DNA of 64,000 nt from Chryseobacterium oncorhynchi (GCF_002899895.1 NZ_PPEI02000002.1:124001-188000), one strand, 5' to 3'; counted from the first letter of the stretch, positions 43,435-52,716 are shown. A program made the numbers and translations. The notes: generated by a model from the sequence alone, not told the origin.

Positions 43435-44619
43435 ATGCAAAAAATCCTTATAGTAGAAGACGAAAAAGCAATCTCGGGAGTACTTCACAGTATTCTGTCT
43501 GATGAACTTACAGAATATGAATTTGTTATCGCTGAAGACGGCCTTGAAGGTTACAAGCAGGTAGAAAAAGAAGATTTCGCATTGGTGATTTCTGATATCA
43601 AAATGCCTAAACTTTCAGGAACTGAACTTTTAAAGCAGAGTCTTATATTAAAACCAGAAACTACTTTTATCATGATCTCAGGTCACGCAGACATTGATTC
43701 TGCTGTTTCCTGCTTGAAAGAGGGTGCATATGACTTTATTTCCAAGCCCATTGACATCAATAGACTGATCACCAGTGTAAAAAATGCGCTGGCTAAGGAA
43801 ACTCTGAAGAAAGAAAACAAAAATCTTCAGACTGAAAACAAGACCTTAAAGAGAAAAGTTAACAAAAAATACCAAATGATCGGTACCTCTCCTGCCCTGC
43901 AGAAGATTCAGGATATGATCGAAAAGGTAGCCGTTTCCGATGCCAGAGTTTTGATTACAGGACCCAATGGTGCAGGAAAGGAATTGGTAGCTCATGCTAT
44001 CCATAACCAAAGTGAGCGTGCAAGAGGACCAATGATTGAAGTAAACTGTGCTGCAATCCCATCTGAACTTATTGAATCTGAGCTTTTCGGGCATGTAAAG
44101 GGATCTTTTACAGGTGCTATCAAGGATAAGCAAGGAAAATTTGAACAAGCTAATGGTGGTACTATATTCCTTGATGAAATTGGAGACATGAGCCTTATTG
44201 CTCAGGCTAAGGTATTGAGAGCGCTTCAGGAAAGCAAAGTTTCTCCTGTGGGAAGTGATAAAGAAATAAAAGTTGACGTAAGAGTAATTGCGGCGACTAA
44301 TAAAAATATGCAGAAAGAGATTGAGGAAGGGAAATTCAGAGAAGATCTTTACCACAGACTTTCTGTAATTGAAATCTATGTTCCGCCATTGGATGATAGA
44401 AAAGACGATATCAAATTATTAGTTGAGCATTTCTCCGGTATGATTGCTGATGAGCATGGTACTGCTATGAAAAAGTTTGATGATAAAGCTATTGATGCTT
44501 TAAAAGCACTTTCATGGACTGGAAATATCAGAGAATTAAGGAATGTTGTAGAAAGATTAATTATTCTTGGTGGAAATACTGTTTCTGCGGATGACGTTGC
44601 AAGTTTTGTAAGGAAATAA
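43435..44619 (+). CDS. NtrC-family sigma-54 activator lacking a DNA-binding domain
   Basis: A 394-residue response regulator. Residues about 1-118 form the receiver, with phosphoacceptor Asp54 (SDIKMPKLSG). Residues about 118-145 are a helical linker. The AAA+ domain follows: Walker A variant GPNGAGKE (176-183), GSFTGA (223-228, the GAFTGA sigma-54 contact), Walker B FLDEIGD, and NIRELRNVVERL. The protein stops about 20 residues after that, so the usual C-terminal Fis-type HTH is absent, and a terminator follows the stop directly, with no frameshift visible. FlgR of Helicobacter and some chlamydial activators also work without a DNA-binding domain. No partner kinase is adjacent. Confidence 0.93.
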   Translation: MQKILIVEDEKAISGVLHSILSDELTEYEFVIAEDGLEGYKQVEKEDFALVISDIKMPKLSGTELLKQSLILKPETTFIMISGHADIDSAVSCLKEGAYDFISKPIDINRLITSVKNALAKETLKKENKNLQTENKTLKRKVNKKYQMIGTSPALQKIQDMIEKVAVSDARVLITGPNGAGKELVAHAIHNQSERARGPMIEVNCAAIPSELIESELFGHVKGSFTGAIKDKQGKFEQANGGTIFLDEIGDMSLIAQAKVLRALQESKVSPVGSDKEIKVDVRVIAATNKNMQKEIEEGKFREDLYHRLSVIEIYVPPLDDRKDDIKLLVEHFSGMIADEHGTAMKKFDDKAIDALKALSWTGNIRELRNVVERLIILGGNTVSADDVASFVRK

Positions 44620-44643
44620 TAAAGCTATTATTTACAATATTAT

Positions 44644-44680
44644 AAAAATTTGCAGTATTACTACTGCAAATTTTTTTTTG
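44644..44680 (+). terminator. Terminator after the sigma-54 activator
   Basis: A perfect 14-bp stem (44644-44657 with 44662-44675), loop TTAC, followed by a T-run. It lies 25 nt after the stop codon. Confidence 0.93.
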
Positions 44681-44719
44681 GACTATTTGAATTATAAACT
44701 ATATGAATCTTAAAATATT

Positions 44720-46081
44720 ATGAAATTTTTAAACAAAAACTACACAAAGGAATGCCTGACTTTGGCTCTGCCTGTGATGCTCACCCAGGTAGGGCAAGTT
44801 TCAGTAAATTTATTCGACAATATTATTGTTGGAAAACTTTTAGGAGCAGATGCCTTGGCGTCTGTTTCATTAGGAAATGCAGTTTTCTTCTCCATATTTG
44901 TATTGGCACTTGGGTTTTCATTTGCCATACCACCGCTGGTTTCAGAAGCACACTCAAAGGAGGATCATGCTACTATTAATTCCGTGTTTAGTCATGGTTT
45001 TGTTATCAATATGGCGGTAGGAGTAATTCTTATGCTGGTTTTATTTGCAGTAATGCCTCTACTCCATCATTCCGGACAGCCAGCAAAAATTATTCCTGAC
45101 ACCATAGGCTTTTTAAGTATTATGGTGGTGAGTATGATACCAATTATGGCATTTCAGACGCTTCGTGAGGTTTCAGAGGGACTATCTTATACGATTGGAG
45201 TTACCAAGGCTACCATCATTGCCAATATCATTAATATCGTTTTAAACTACGTGTTTATTAAAGGACTTTGGGGAATACCTCCAATGGGGGTAAAAGGATC
45301 TGCTTTAGCAACTCTGATCTCCAGAATCTTTATGGCTGTTTTCCTTTATTTTGTATTGATTAAAGAAGAGAGAACAAGACGTTATATCAAAGACTTCTCT
45401 TTGAAAGTACAGGACTTCTCTAAGGCTATGTTTGATAAAATGGTAAAACTGGGATTACCTACAGCTTTACAGATGTTCTTTGAGGTAACCGCCTTTGCAG
45501 GTGCTGCCTTTATCTGCGGATTGATCTCTGCCCATGATATTGCTTCTCACCAGATTGCATTGAGTATGGCCTCATTTACATTCAACCTTTGTGTTGGGTT
45601 CAGCGTAGCTTCTACTGTTATGATCGGAAGAAAATTGGGTGAACAGAATTTTGTTGAATTAAGAAAAGTCGGAATCAATAATTTAAAGATTGCATTTATC
45701 TTTATGTGTATCTGTGGATTATTCTTCGTACTGGGCAGAAATATATTACCAACTTTCTTCACGAAAAAAGAAGAAGTTGAAGTAATTGCTCTGGCTTCAA
45801 AGCTAATGATTATTGCTGCTTTATTCCAGCTTTCTGATGGAATTCAGGTAACAGCTTTAGGAATGCTAAGAGGTTTGCAGGATGTTAAAATACCATCCAT
45901 TTATACCTTTATCGCTTATTGGGTTATTACGATTCCTTTAGGATATTTCTTCTGTGTTACCCTGGAAATGGGAGCCTTTGGAATGTGGATCGCCCTTGGG
46001 CTTGGATTAACGGTATCAGCTGTTTTCCTTGTTAAACGATTCCTGAATATGTCTGCCAAGAGAATTAAGCAGAATATATAA
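44720..46081 (+). CDS. MATE-family efflux transporter
   Basis: A 453-residue 12-helix exporter of the multidrug and toxic compound extrusion family. The repeat halves are visible: N-terminal LTLALPVMLTQVGQVSVNLFDNIIVGKLLGADALASVSLGNAVFF, with an Asn-Asp pair in helix 1, and the second half LGLPTALQMFFEVTAFAGAAFICGLISAHDIASHQIAL. It resembles the NorM/DinF-type antiporters that use Na+ or H+. It has no regulator next to it and a terminator on both sides; the AT-rich leader has no clear -7/-33 pair. Substrate unknown. Confidence 0.93.
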   Translation: MKFLNKNYTKECLTLALPVMLTQVGQVSVNLFDNIIVGKLLGADALASVSLGNAVFFSIFVLALGFSFAIPPLVSEAHSKEDHATINSVFSHGFVINMAVGVILMLVLFAVMPLLHHSGQPAKIIPDTIGFLSIMVVSMIPIMAFQTLREVSEGLSYTIGVTKATIIANIINIVLNYVFIKGLWGIPPMGVKGSALATLISRIFMAVFLYFVLIKEERTRRYIKDFSLKVQDFSKAMFDKMVKLGLPTALQMFFEVTAFAGAAFICGLISAHDIASHQIALSMASFTFNLCVGFSVASTVMIGRKLGEQNFVELRKVGINNLKIAFIFMCICGLFFVLGRNILPTFFTKKEEVEVIALASKLMIIAALFQLSDGIQVTALGMLRGLQDVKIPSIYTFIAYWVITIPLGYFFCVTLEMGAFGMWIALGLGLTVSAVFLVKRFLNMSAKRIKQNI

Positions 46082-46088
46082 TACTTAA

Positions 46089-46120
46089 AAAAGGCTGTTT
46101 CAATAGAAGCAGCCTTTTAT
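46089..46120 (+). terminator. Terminator after the MATE gene
   Basis: AAAAGGCTG (46089-46097) pairs with CAGCCTTTT (near 46110-46118) with a 12-nt loop, then a T-run. Confidence 0.8.
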
Positions 46121-46123
46121 TTT

Positions 46124-46151
46124 TCTCGCAGGTTTTGGAGATTATGCAGAT
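46124..46151 (-). repeat. 28-nt intergenic repeat, copy 1
   Basis: TCTCGCAGGTTTTGG then AGATTATGCAGAT. It matches copy 2 (46348-46375, read in reverse complement) at 22 of 28 positions and copy 3 (58869-58896) at 20 of 28. The ends TCTCGC and GCAGAT are conserved in all three. Confidence 0.75.
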
Positions 46152-46347
46152 TTCAATTACAAATAAAAGTATTAATATTAGACATTTTCAACAGTTAAAA
46201 ACATCTACAATCTTTTTCATGCTGTAAGACTAAACATGAAAAAACAAAAAGACTGCTGATACTCCTACGGGGTGACAAAGTATATGTTTTTTTAATCCCA
46301 TAAACTATCAGTTTCATGCAAATCTTGAAAGTCATAAATATTTTAAT

Positions 46348-46375
46348 ATCTGCGTAATTTGCTAAATCAGCGAGA
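46348..46375 (+). repeat. 28-nt intergenic repeat, copy 2
   Basis: Opposite orientation to copy 1. Its reverse complement matches copy 3 (58869-58896) at 23 of 28 positions. Conserved ends TCTCGC and GCAGAT. Confidence 0.75.
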
Positions 46376-46401
46376 TATATTTTTTAATATAGAAATAAGA
46401 G

Positions 46402-46429
46402 AAAAGCCACCTCAAATGAGACGGCTTTT
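46402..46429 (-). terminator. Terminator of the GNAT gene
   Basis: AAAAGCC (46402-46408) pairs with GGCTTTT (46423-46429), plus inner CTC/GAG; T-rich flank on the minus transcript. Confidence 0.75.
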
Positions 46430-46434
46430 ATATT

Positions 46435-46944
46435 CTATTTTATTCTTTTACCTAAAATCACCAGACTTCTTTCAATACCATCCAAAACAGCGACATCGGG
46501 AAGCTTCCCCCAGTCTTCAAACCCAAAGTGCCTGAATAACTTCAGACTTGGCTCGTTGTGAAGAAAGATAAGCGCTACAAGATTGTTCACTCCAAATTTT
46601 CCGGCATTATCAATACAATACTGAAGAATGGTCTTACCATAGCCTTTTCCTCTACAGCTTTCATCCAGATAAATACTCACTTCTACCGTTCCGCTGTACG
46701 CAGGTCTTTCGTGGAATGAACTAAAGCTTACCCATCCTATAATCTGATCTTCGTGGTCTTCAACAATCCAGAGTGGCCTTGTTTCAGGATTATGCTCATT
46801 AAACCATTTCTGCTTGCTTTCTACAGAGACTTCCTCCACATCAGCTGTCACCATTCTTGAAGCAATTGTGGAATTATATATGGCCACGATTTTATTTAAA
46901 TCTACCAACTCAGCATTTCTGAACTTTAATTCTTCCATTGACAT
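46435..46944 (-). CDS. GNAT N-acetyltransferase, phosphinothricin-acetyltransferase-like
   Basis: A 169-residue GNAT of the PAT/YncA-like group, which acetylates small amines such as phosphinothricin or methionine sulfone. The N-terminal FRNAELVDLNKIVAIYNSTIASRMVTAD and WFNEHNPETRPLWIVEDHEDQIIGWVSFSSFHERPAYSGTVEVSIYLDESCRGKGYGKTILQYCI show the PAT-like order, with motif A CRGKGYG (residues about 97-103). IFLHNEPSLKLFRHFGFEDWGKLP is the usual C-terminal part. ATG 46944 is the first start; Met3 is equally possible. It is independently transcribed. Confidence 0.9.
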   Translation of the reverse strand: MSMEELKFRNAELVDLNKIVAIYNSTIASRMVTADVEEVSVESKQKWFNEHNPETRPLWIVEDHEDQIIGWVSFSSFHERPAYSGTVEVSIYLDESCRGKGYGKTILQYCIDNAGKFGVNNLVALIFLHNEPSLKLFRHFGFEDWGKLPDVAVLDGIERSLVILGKRIK

Positions 46945-47193
46945 TAAATCAAACTTATTTTAATACAAAAATAATAAATTTTCAAAATACCCCTTTAGAA
47001 TTCAACTATTTTATATAAATAATAATATTAAAATCAATTAAACCCCTTAAACCAAAAGCCAAAACCTGTTTTTTAATATTTAAATTCACAAAGGCGCGAT
47101 GGATCTGATCGCATTTGATATTTTAAGACGCAAAGATTTGATCTCCGATAAAATTGAATACTGCTCATTTTACTACTCGCATTTCCAACAAAA

Positions 47194-47760
47194 TTATTTC
47201 AAATCTTTTAAAATCCTGTTCAGGCTTCTCACCGTTATTCCCAGGTAGGCAGCCATATTTTCCTTTGAAATTTGGATATTCTGTTTTGACTGCATTTTAA
47301 GCAGTTGTGCCAAGGTATGTTCTATGGTATAAAGCTGTTGATAAGAAGCCCTGCTGGAAGTATTAATAATCCTTTCAGCAAAGGAATCTAATAGTAAGTT
47401 GTTCAGGATAAGATCATTTTTAATCAGGTTCTTAAAATGATTCAGATTGATGGTATAAACTGCAACATCAGTCAACGCTTCAATACCACACAAACAAGGA
47501 ATATTTTTTATCAATTCTACCTCTCCAATAATCTCTCCGCTTCCCAGAAACTCAACAATATATTCCTTTCCATTTTCCTCTCCAAAATAGCACTTACCTA
47601 TCCCTTCCTTAATGAGCATAACTTTAGAAAGAGGCTGATCCTGAATTAATAACTTTTCTCCCTTGGAAAAAGACTGTAACATAATATCTTCTCCATTCTG
47701 GTTGTGATAGAGCTCTTCAAGATAGCTTAAAAATGATTGATTCGTCCGTAACATATTCAT
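47194..47760 (-). CDS. Crp/Fnr-family regulator
   Basis: A 188-residue cyclic-nucleotide-type regulator. Residues about 20-120 are the effector beta-barrel (QPLSKVMLIKEGIGKCYFGEENGKEYIVEFLGSGEIIGEVELI), and the C-terminal HTH is about 140-188 (LLKMQSKQNIQISKENMAAYLGITVRSLNRILKDLK). The phosphate-cassette residues needed for cAMP are not clear, so effector binding is unproven. The start used is the ATG at 47760, since the earlier TTG would add three residues; Met3 is also possible. It is divergent from a HAD hydrolase with a 69-bp intergenic gap. Confidence 0.88.
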   Translation of the reverse strand: MNMLRTNQSFLSYLEELYHNQNGEDIMLQSFSKGEKLLIQDQPLSKVMLIKEGIGKCYFGEENGKEYIVEFLGSGEIIGEVELIKNIPCLCGIEALTDVAVYTINLNHFKNLIKNDLILNNLLLDSFAERIINTSSRASYQQLYTIEHTLAQLLKMQSKQNIQISKENMAAYLGITVRSLNRILKDLK

Positions 47761-47829
47761 TCGGGACAATTGTCCTTTTCTGGTTTATTTTTTATGCTGA
47801 AATTTGAAGCTGAAAATTACAAAACTAAA

Positions 47830-48519
47830 ATGAATAATCACATTACTACAATAGCCTTTGATGCAGATGATACTCTTTGGGTGAATGAGCCTTATTTTCA
47901 GGAGGCAGAAAAAGAATTCTGTATACTCTTAGAAGATTACCTTCCTCAGCATTCCGTTTCTCAGGAATTATTTAAGACCGAAATGCAAAACCTGCATTTG
48001 TATGGGTATGGGGTAAAGGGCTTCATGCTTTGTATGATTGAAACCATCAGCAGGGTTACCCATAATACAGCCTCTTTACAGCTGGTTAACAAAGCCATTG
48101 AACTAGGCCAGGAACTTTTGCAAAAACCCATTGAACTTTTGGATGGAGTTACGGATACATTGGATAGCTTAAAAGGAAAATACAGACTGGTTGTAGCGAC
48201 AAAAGGAGATTTACTGGATCAGGAACGCAAGCTTAAGAATTCGGGATTACAGGATTATTTCCACCATATTGAGATTATGAGTGACAAGAAAGAGAATGAT
48301 TATAAAAAGCTATTGAAGCATCTTGACTGTCAGCCGGAAAATTTCCTGATGCTAGGAAACTCCATTAAGTCTGATATTCTACCTGTTTTGGAAATCGGAG
48401 GATCTGCAGCACATATTCCTTATCATGTCACATGGAACCATGAACAACATGATGTGAATTTAGAACATGAACATTTTATGGAACTGAAAAGTATTGATGA
48501 AATATTAAAATACTTATAA
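47830..48519 (+). CDS. HAD-superfamily phosphatase-like hydrolase
   Basis: A 229-residue HAD hydrolase with motif I FDADDTLW (residues about 10-17, nucleophile Asp), a C1-type helical cap, motif II VVATKGD (Thr), the motif III lysine in MSDKKENDYKKLL, and motif IV as MLGNSIKSDILPVLEIGG (Asp). This is the phosphatase class of YjjG or phosphoglycolate phosphatase-like proteins. The substrate cannot be told. The start at 47830 gives the normal N-terminus; an upstream ATG at 47794 would add 12 residues. It is divergent from a Crp/Fnr gene and ends at a strong terminator. Confidence 0.88.
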   Translation: MNNHITTIAFDADDTLWVNEPYFQEAEKEFCILLEDYLPQHSVSQELFKTEMQNLHLYGYGVKGFMLCMIETISRVTHNTASLQLVNKAIELGQELLQKPIELLDGVTDTLDSLKGKYRLVVATKGDLLDQERKLKNSGLQDYFHHIEIMSDKKENDYKKLLKHLDCQPENFLMLGNSIKSDILPVLEIGGSAAHIPYHVTWNHEQHDVNLEHEHFMELKSIDEILKYL

Positions 48520-48557
48520 TTTTAAGCTTTAAAACTACATTTTTCACTTAAATAAAA

Positions 48558-48586
48558 AAGAGGTTGTTTCTTGGAAACAACCTCTT
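48558..48586. terminator. Bidirectional terminator
   Basis: A perfect 13-bp stem (48558-48570 with 48574-48586), loop TTG, flanked by A- and T-rich ends, between the convergent HAD and S9 peptidase genes. Confidence 0.93.
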
Positions 48587-48593
48587 CTGTATA

Positions 48594-50996
48594 TTATTTT
48601 TTCAAACATTTTTCAAGGAACTGATCCTGTTCCCATAAAACATGTAGAATATTTTCTTTAGCCTGATATCCGTGGGATTCTTTTGGAAGAAGAACCATTC
48701 TTACCGGAGCACCAAGGTTTTTCAAGGCCTGGAAATATCTTTCAGTCTGTAATGTAAAAGTCCCTGGGTTGTTATCTGCATCACCATGAATCAAAAGTAA
48801 TGGTGTTTTCATTTTATCCGCATTCATAAAGGGAGACATCGTGTTATAAACCTCCGGAACATCCCAATAATTTCTTTGCTCACTCTGAAATCCAAATGGA
48901 GTCAACGTTCTGTTATATGCTCCACTTCTAGCAATACCACACGCAAAAAGATGAGAATGAGTCAAAAGATTGGCAGTCATAAAGGCCCCATAGGAATGCC
49001 CTCCTACAGCCACTTTCTTTTTATCAATATATCCCAATTGATCTACCGCATTGATGGCAGCATCTGCATTGGCAACCAACTGAGTAATAAAGGTATCATT
49101 GGGTTCTGTTTTTCCTTCTCCAATGATTGGGAAAGCAGCATGATCTAGCACAGCATACCCTTTAGTAGTCCAGTATACAAAAGATCCGTAAGTCGGAAAT
49201 GTAAAATCATTATCATTTTGGGTACTTTGGCCTGCTGTATTTTTATCTTTATACTCTCTCGGATAAGCCCAGATTAAAAGGGGAAGCTTTTCTTTTTTAG
49301 CCTTTCTGTCGTAATTTGCTGGCAGATAAAGAATTCCACTCAGGGTAACACCATCATTCCTTTTGTAAGTAATCACTTCTTTGTAAATATCCTTGATGCT
49401 TTCAAAAGGATTTGCAAAATAAGTTACAGCTTCTGTTTTATTGGATTTAATATTCTTTTTAAAATAGTTTGGATACTGGTTTGAAGCCTCCTGAGTTGTC
49501 AAAATCTCTCCTTTTGACGGATTCAGAATATCAACAATATTTTCCTTTGCATTCTTGATGTTCGACGTATACAGTCTTTTCTTTTTCAGTGATTTAACAT
49601 CCATTTCATCAATGAAAGGATGTTGTCCGTCTTTTGTAAATCCGTCACCTATCAGATAGGTCTTCCCACCTTTCATATCAATAACCGATTTTCCGTATTG
49701 ATTTTTTACCTTGTTAAATTTACCCGGATCACTATAAACATCCTGAACATTTCTGTCATCAATTACCTTTGATTCTCTGTTATTAAGGTCAATCAGGAAT
49801 GATTTTGTGTTTCTGGTGTCATACCATTCTTCAGAAACTACAGCGTAATGATCATTGGTCCAATTAATATCTTCATATCTCTGTTTCATTTTGAAGAAAG
49901 ATTTTGGAGCCGCTGCAAACGGAGCTTCCCACGTAAAGATTTCATCTCGGTATTCGGCAGCCTTATGTTGATTTCCTCCATCAAGTGCTTCAGTATACAC
50001 TAGAGTTGCCGGAGCATCGCTTCTCCAATTCATATCTCTTTTTCCTGTTCTTACTGATGAAAAGCCCTTTGGCATAATCTCATTAAGCGGAACTTCGTTT
50101 ACCACTTTCACAACATTTCCTTTCGTATCATATACAGTTGATGTTGAGGGAAATCTGTTCAGTGGAACAATATAGGAGAATGGTTTTTTGATTGTAGTTG
50201 TCAATAAGTAGTTACCATCCGGAGAAAAGCTTAACCCTGAATACATATCTTTATCCATAAGCTTCTTCAGGTTTCCGTTCAGATCTACGTTATAAACTTC
50301 AGAAGATACAAGAACCTCAAAGTTCTTCTCATCCTGTGGATTTTTTAAAAGATCCTGATATGTTCTATTTTGTGAAACTTTTCCATCTGCTGTAGAAACA
50401 ATAGGTCCTGTTGGAAGATCTTTACTTGAATCAATCAAGGCAGGCCTGTTCTGAGGAAGGGTTCTTATCAATAAACTTTGTGAATCATTATACCAGATGT
50501 ACGGATATCCTAAGTTCGCGTTCAGAACATCTTGTGTAATCTTTTTTGCAGTGGCAGTTTGCATGTCTATCATCCACAACTCTACTCCTTTATCGGTCGT
50601 ATTGGTAAAGGCCAGTTTTTTTTCGTCCGGTGAAAATAAAAGATGTGCAATTTTAGCTTCTGATGGTAGATTTCTTACCTGAGTCTCATTTTTATCTCCG
50701 ATCTTTCTTATTTTAAGATTATTAAAATAAGTAACCGTACTGGCAATATTAGTAACCGGATTGATCCTTAGTCCTCCCAGTTTCATTTCCTGTTGGTTAA
50801 GATCATTCAGAGTTTTATAAGCCGGTCTGTAGGTAAATACAACCCAGTCTTTCTTACTGTTCATCAGAACGGCAGGTGGTCTTTCATAATCTGCAAGTTT
50901 CAGAATTTCTGCAGAAGGCTTTTGGTAGGTAATATTCTCCTGTGCATCATAAAAATTGAGAAATGCCAGAAGGCAAATTGTCAGCTTTATCTTCAT
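48594..50996 (-). CDS. Secreted prolyl-oligopeptidase-family serine peptidase (S9)
   Basis: An 800-residue S9 peptidase with a signal peptide (MKIKLTICLLAFLNFYDAQE). A beta-propeller-like N-terminal half (about 30-540) is followed by the alpha/beta-hydrolase domain: catalytic Ser in the GGHSYGAF elbow (about residue 674), Asp in LIHGDADNNPG and His in KESHGYQ. It cleaves short peptides after proline or similar residues in the periplasm. It resembles the flavobacterial DPP4/glutamyl-peptidase-like group, so exact specificity is unknown. It is monocistronic, with a hairpin between it and the upstream gene on the same strand. Confidence 0.93.
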   Translation of the reverse strand: MKIKLTICLLAFLNFYDAQENITYQKPSAEILKLADYERPPAVLMNSKKDWVVFTYRPAYKTLNDLNQQEMKLGGLRINPVTNIASTVTYFNNLKIRKIGDKNETQVRNLPSEAKIAHLLFSPDEKKLAFTNTTDKGVELWMIDMQTATAKKITQDVLNANLGYPYIWYNDSQSLLIRTLPQNRPALIDSSKDLPTGPIVSTADGKVSQNRTYQDLLKNPQDEKNFEVLVSSEVYNVDLNGNLKKLMDKDMYSGLSFSPDGNYLLTTTIKKPFSYIVPLNRFPSTSTVYDTKGNVVKVVNEVPLNEIMPKGFSSVRTGKRDMNWRSDAPATLVYTEALDGGNQHKAAEYRDEIFTWEAPFAAAPKSFFKMKQRYEDINWTNDHYAVVSEEWYDTRNTKSFLIDLNNRESKVIDDRNVQDVYSDPGKFNKVKNQYGKSVIDMKGGKTYLIGDGFTKDGQHPFIDEMDVKSLKKKRLYTSNIKNAKENIVDILNPSKGEILTTQEASNQYPNYFKKNIKSNKTEAVTYFANPFESIKDIYKEVITYKRNDGVTLSGILYLPANYDRKAKKEKLPLLIWAYPREYKDKNTAGQSTQNDNDFTFPTYGSFVYWTTKGYAVLDHAAFPIIGEGKTEPNDTFITQLVANADAAINAVDQLGYIDKKKVAVGGHSYGAFMTANLLTHSHLFACGIARSGAYNRTLTPFGFQSEQRNYWDVPEVYNTMSPFMNADKMKTPLLLIHGDADNNPGTFTLQTERYFQALKNLGAPVRMVLLPKESHGYQAKENILHVLWEQDQFLEKCLKK

Positions 50997-51102
50997 ATAG
51001 ATTCATTTTCCACGAATGTAGTGATTTTTGAATAATTACCAACATATCAAATCACGTATAACATCTGAAAACAAAGACAATTTCAAATATAACTCCAATA
51101 AA

Positions 51103-51128
51103 AAAAGAGCATCAATTGATGCTCTTTT
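51103..51128 (-). terminator. Terminator after doxX-like gene
   Basis: A 26-nt perfect palindrome, AAAAGAGCATCAA/TTGATGCTCTTTT (51103-51128), with a U-run on the minus transcript. It separates the DoxX gene from the downstream S9 gene. Confidence 0.9.
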
Positions 51129-51149
51129 ATATTATATTCAGTAAGTTTA

Positions 51150-51578
51150 TTACCAGTCTGAAGCTCTTTTTCTTCTTTCAATCATATGATCTACAGAAAC
51201 CTTTCCGGCTCCAATAATCATCAGGAGAAGATAAACAGAAAGATAAATAAGACTCATTTCTCTTTTTTCAAAAGGGTCTGCCCCATGAACTACAAATCCT
51301 GCAATGACCATCGTAAAGATCAAAAAACCTAAGGAAATCCTTGTAAAAAGTCCTAATATCAGTAAAATTGAACAAGCAAATTCAGCAATTACTGTAAGAA
51401 TCAACGAAATCTGTGGACCCAATCCCATAAAATCGAAAAATTCAATTTTACCGCCCGCCAATAACATTTGGAGCTTTGGATATCCATGAGAAAGCATTGC
51501 AAAACCTACAAACACTCTCACTGCCAATAAAATAATATCTTTAGGTATTGAGCTTGAATTTGAATTATTATAGTTCAT
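51150..51578 (-). CDS. DoxX-family membrane protein
   Basis: A 142-residue four-helix inner-membrane protein of the DoxX family. The pattern is typical: IILLAVRVFVGFAMLSHGYPKLQ, then FDFMGLGPQISLILTVIAEFACSILLILGLFTRISLGFLIFTMVIAGFVVHGADPF and a last helix. DoxX proteins accompany quinone, thiosulfate or redox functions, but the biochemical role is not known. It is 67 bp downstream of era on the same strand, so it may share era's transcript. Start ATG 51578. Confidence 0.9.
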   Translation of the reverse strand: MNYNNSNSSSIPKDIILLAVRVFVGFAMLSHGYPKLQMLLAGGKIEFFDFMGLGPQISLILTVIAEFACSILLILGLFTRISLGFLIFTMVIAGFVVHGADPFEKREMSLIYLSVYLLLMIIGAGKVSVDHMIERRKRASDW

Positions 51579-51645
51579 TTACTAAAAAATTTAGACTAAG
51601 TTAATAAAAATCTTTTAATACAACGGAATCTACAGTGTTTTTAGT

Positions 51646-52521
51646 CTATCTGTACCCGAAATTTTTCAAGTCTCGGTCATTCTTTCTCCAATCTTTTTTC
51701 ACCTTTACGAATAAATTCAGGTGAATTTTTTTGGAAAAGAATTTTTCAAGATCTAACCTCGCATCTGTCCCTACTTTCTTGATAGCCTCACCCTTATGTC
51801 CAATAATAATTCCTTTCTGAGTATCTCTTTCTACATAGATAATAGAATCTATAAAGATAATGCCCTCTTTTTCCTTAAACTGCTCGGTAACTACTTCTAC
51901 AGAATATGGAATTTCCTTGTCATAATTTAAAAGAATTTTCTCACGGATAGCCTCATTTACGAAGAACCTTTCCGGTTTGTCAGTATACTGATCCTTATCA
52001 TAGTAAGGAGGGTTTTCAGGTAATAAAGACTTTAATTTAGGTAGGATAATTTCTGTATTAAAGGCATTCAGGGCAGAAATTGGAAGAATTTCAGCTTTAG
52101 GAATCCTGTTGTGCCAGTCTTCTACCAATTTTTCAAGACCAGCCTGATCTGTTTGGTCTACTTTGTTTAATAAAAGAAGTACAGGAACAGGAATTTTATT
52201 TAATTTATCAATTAAGAACTCTGATGGTTCAGCTTTATCAGTTACATCTACAATAAACAGGAATACATCAGCATCCTGTAGGGAATCCTTTACAAAATCC
52301 ATCATTTTTTCCTGCAATCCGTATTTAGGATCCAATACTCCGGGAGTATCAGAAAATACGATTTGAAGATCCTCTTCATTATAAATACCAAAAATTCTGT
52401 GACGGGTTGTCTGGGCTTTCTGCGTTACAATCGCCAACTTCTCTCCCATCAATTGGTTAAGTAGTGTAGATTTTCCGGCATTCGGCTTTCCAACTATATT
52501 TACAAATCCAGCTTTGTGCAT
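51646..52521 (-). CDS. era: Era GTPase
   Basis: A 291-residue ribosome-assembly GTPase. The G domain shows G1 GKPNAGKST (about 11-19), G2 TTRHRIFG, G3 DTPGV, G4 NKVD, and the C-terminal KH domain has GHKGEAIKKVG near residue 253, the RNA-binding loop. Era binds the 3' end of 16S rRNA and helps 30S maturation. A minus-strand TAACTTTG box is at 52542-52549. It heads a likely transcript with the DoxX gene. All motifs are intact. Confidence 0.98.
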   Translation of the reverse strand: MHKAGFVNIVGKPNAGKSTLLNQLMGEKLAIVTQKAQTTRHRIFGIYNEEDLQIVFSDTPGVLDPKYGLQEKMMDFVKDSLQDADVFLFIVDVTDKAEPSEFLIDKLNKIPVPVLLLLNKVDQTDQAGLEKLVEDWHNRIPKAEILPISALNAFNTEIILPKLKSLLPENPPYYDKDQYTDKPERFFVNEAIREKILLNYDKEIPYSVEVVTEQFKEKEGIIFIDSIIYVERDTQKGIIIGHKGEAIKKVGTDARLDLEKFFSKKIHLNLFVKVKKDWRKNDRDLKNFGYR

Positions 52522-52716
52522 AAAAATAATATTACGAACTGCAAAGTTACTAAAACAAAATTGGTCTTTACGGTTAATCTCAATATTTAAAAGAAAAAAG
52601 AGAGTTATATAATTTTATAGTACGCCTGAATTCTCTTTCTTTGGAGTGGTAAATTGAAAACCCGGCGAGATAGCTCACCCTATTACTTAATATAACCATA
52701 AAAAATATCAGATTAT

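Larger units (their letters stand above)
46082..46434. other. 353-bp intergenic region with terminators and an inverted repeat pair
   Basis: It starts with the MATE terminator and ends with the GNAT terminator. Between them two copies of a 28-nt repeat face each other (46124-46151 and 46348-46375). No open frame of note is present. The string at 46261-46271 resembles a 16S primer site by chance. Confidence 0.6.

Noticed and set aside
44600-44719. A frameshifted HTH continuation after the sigma-54 activator
   Set aside because: The bases after the stop are an AT-rich leader and a perfect terminator hairpin, with no Fis-like helix in any frame.
46261-46271. ACTCCTACGGG, resembling the 16S rRNA 338 primer site
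   Set aside because: Only 11 bases match and no surrounding rRNA sequence is present.
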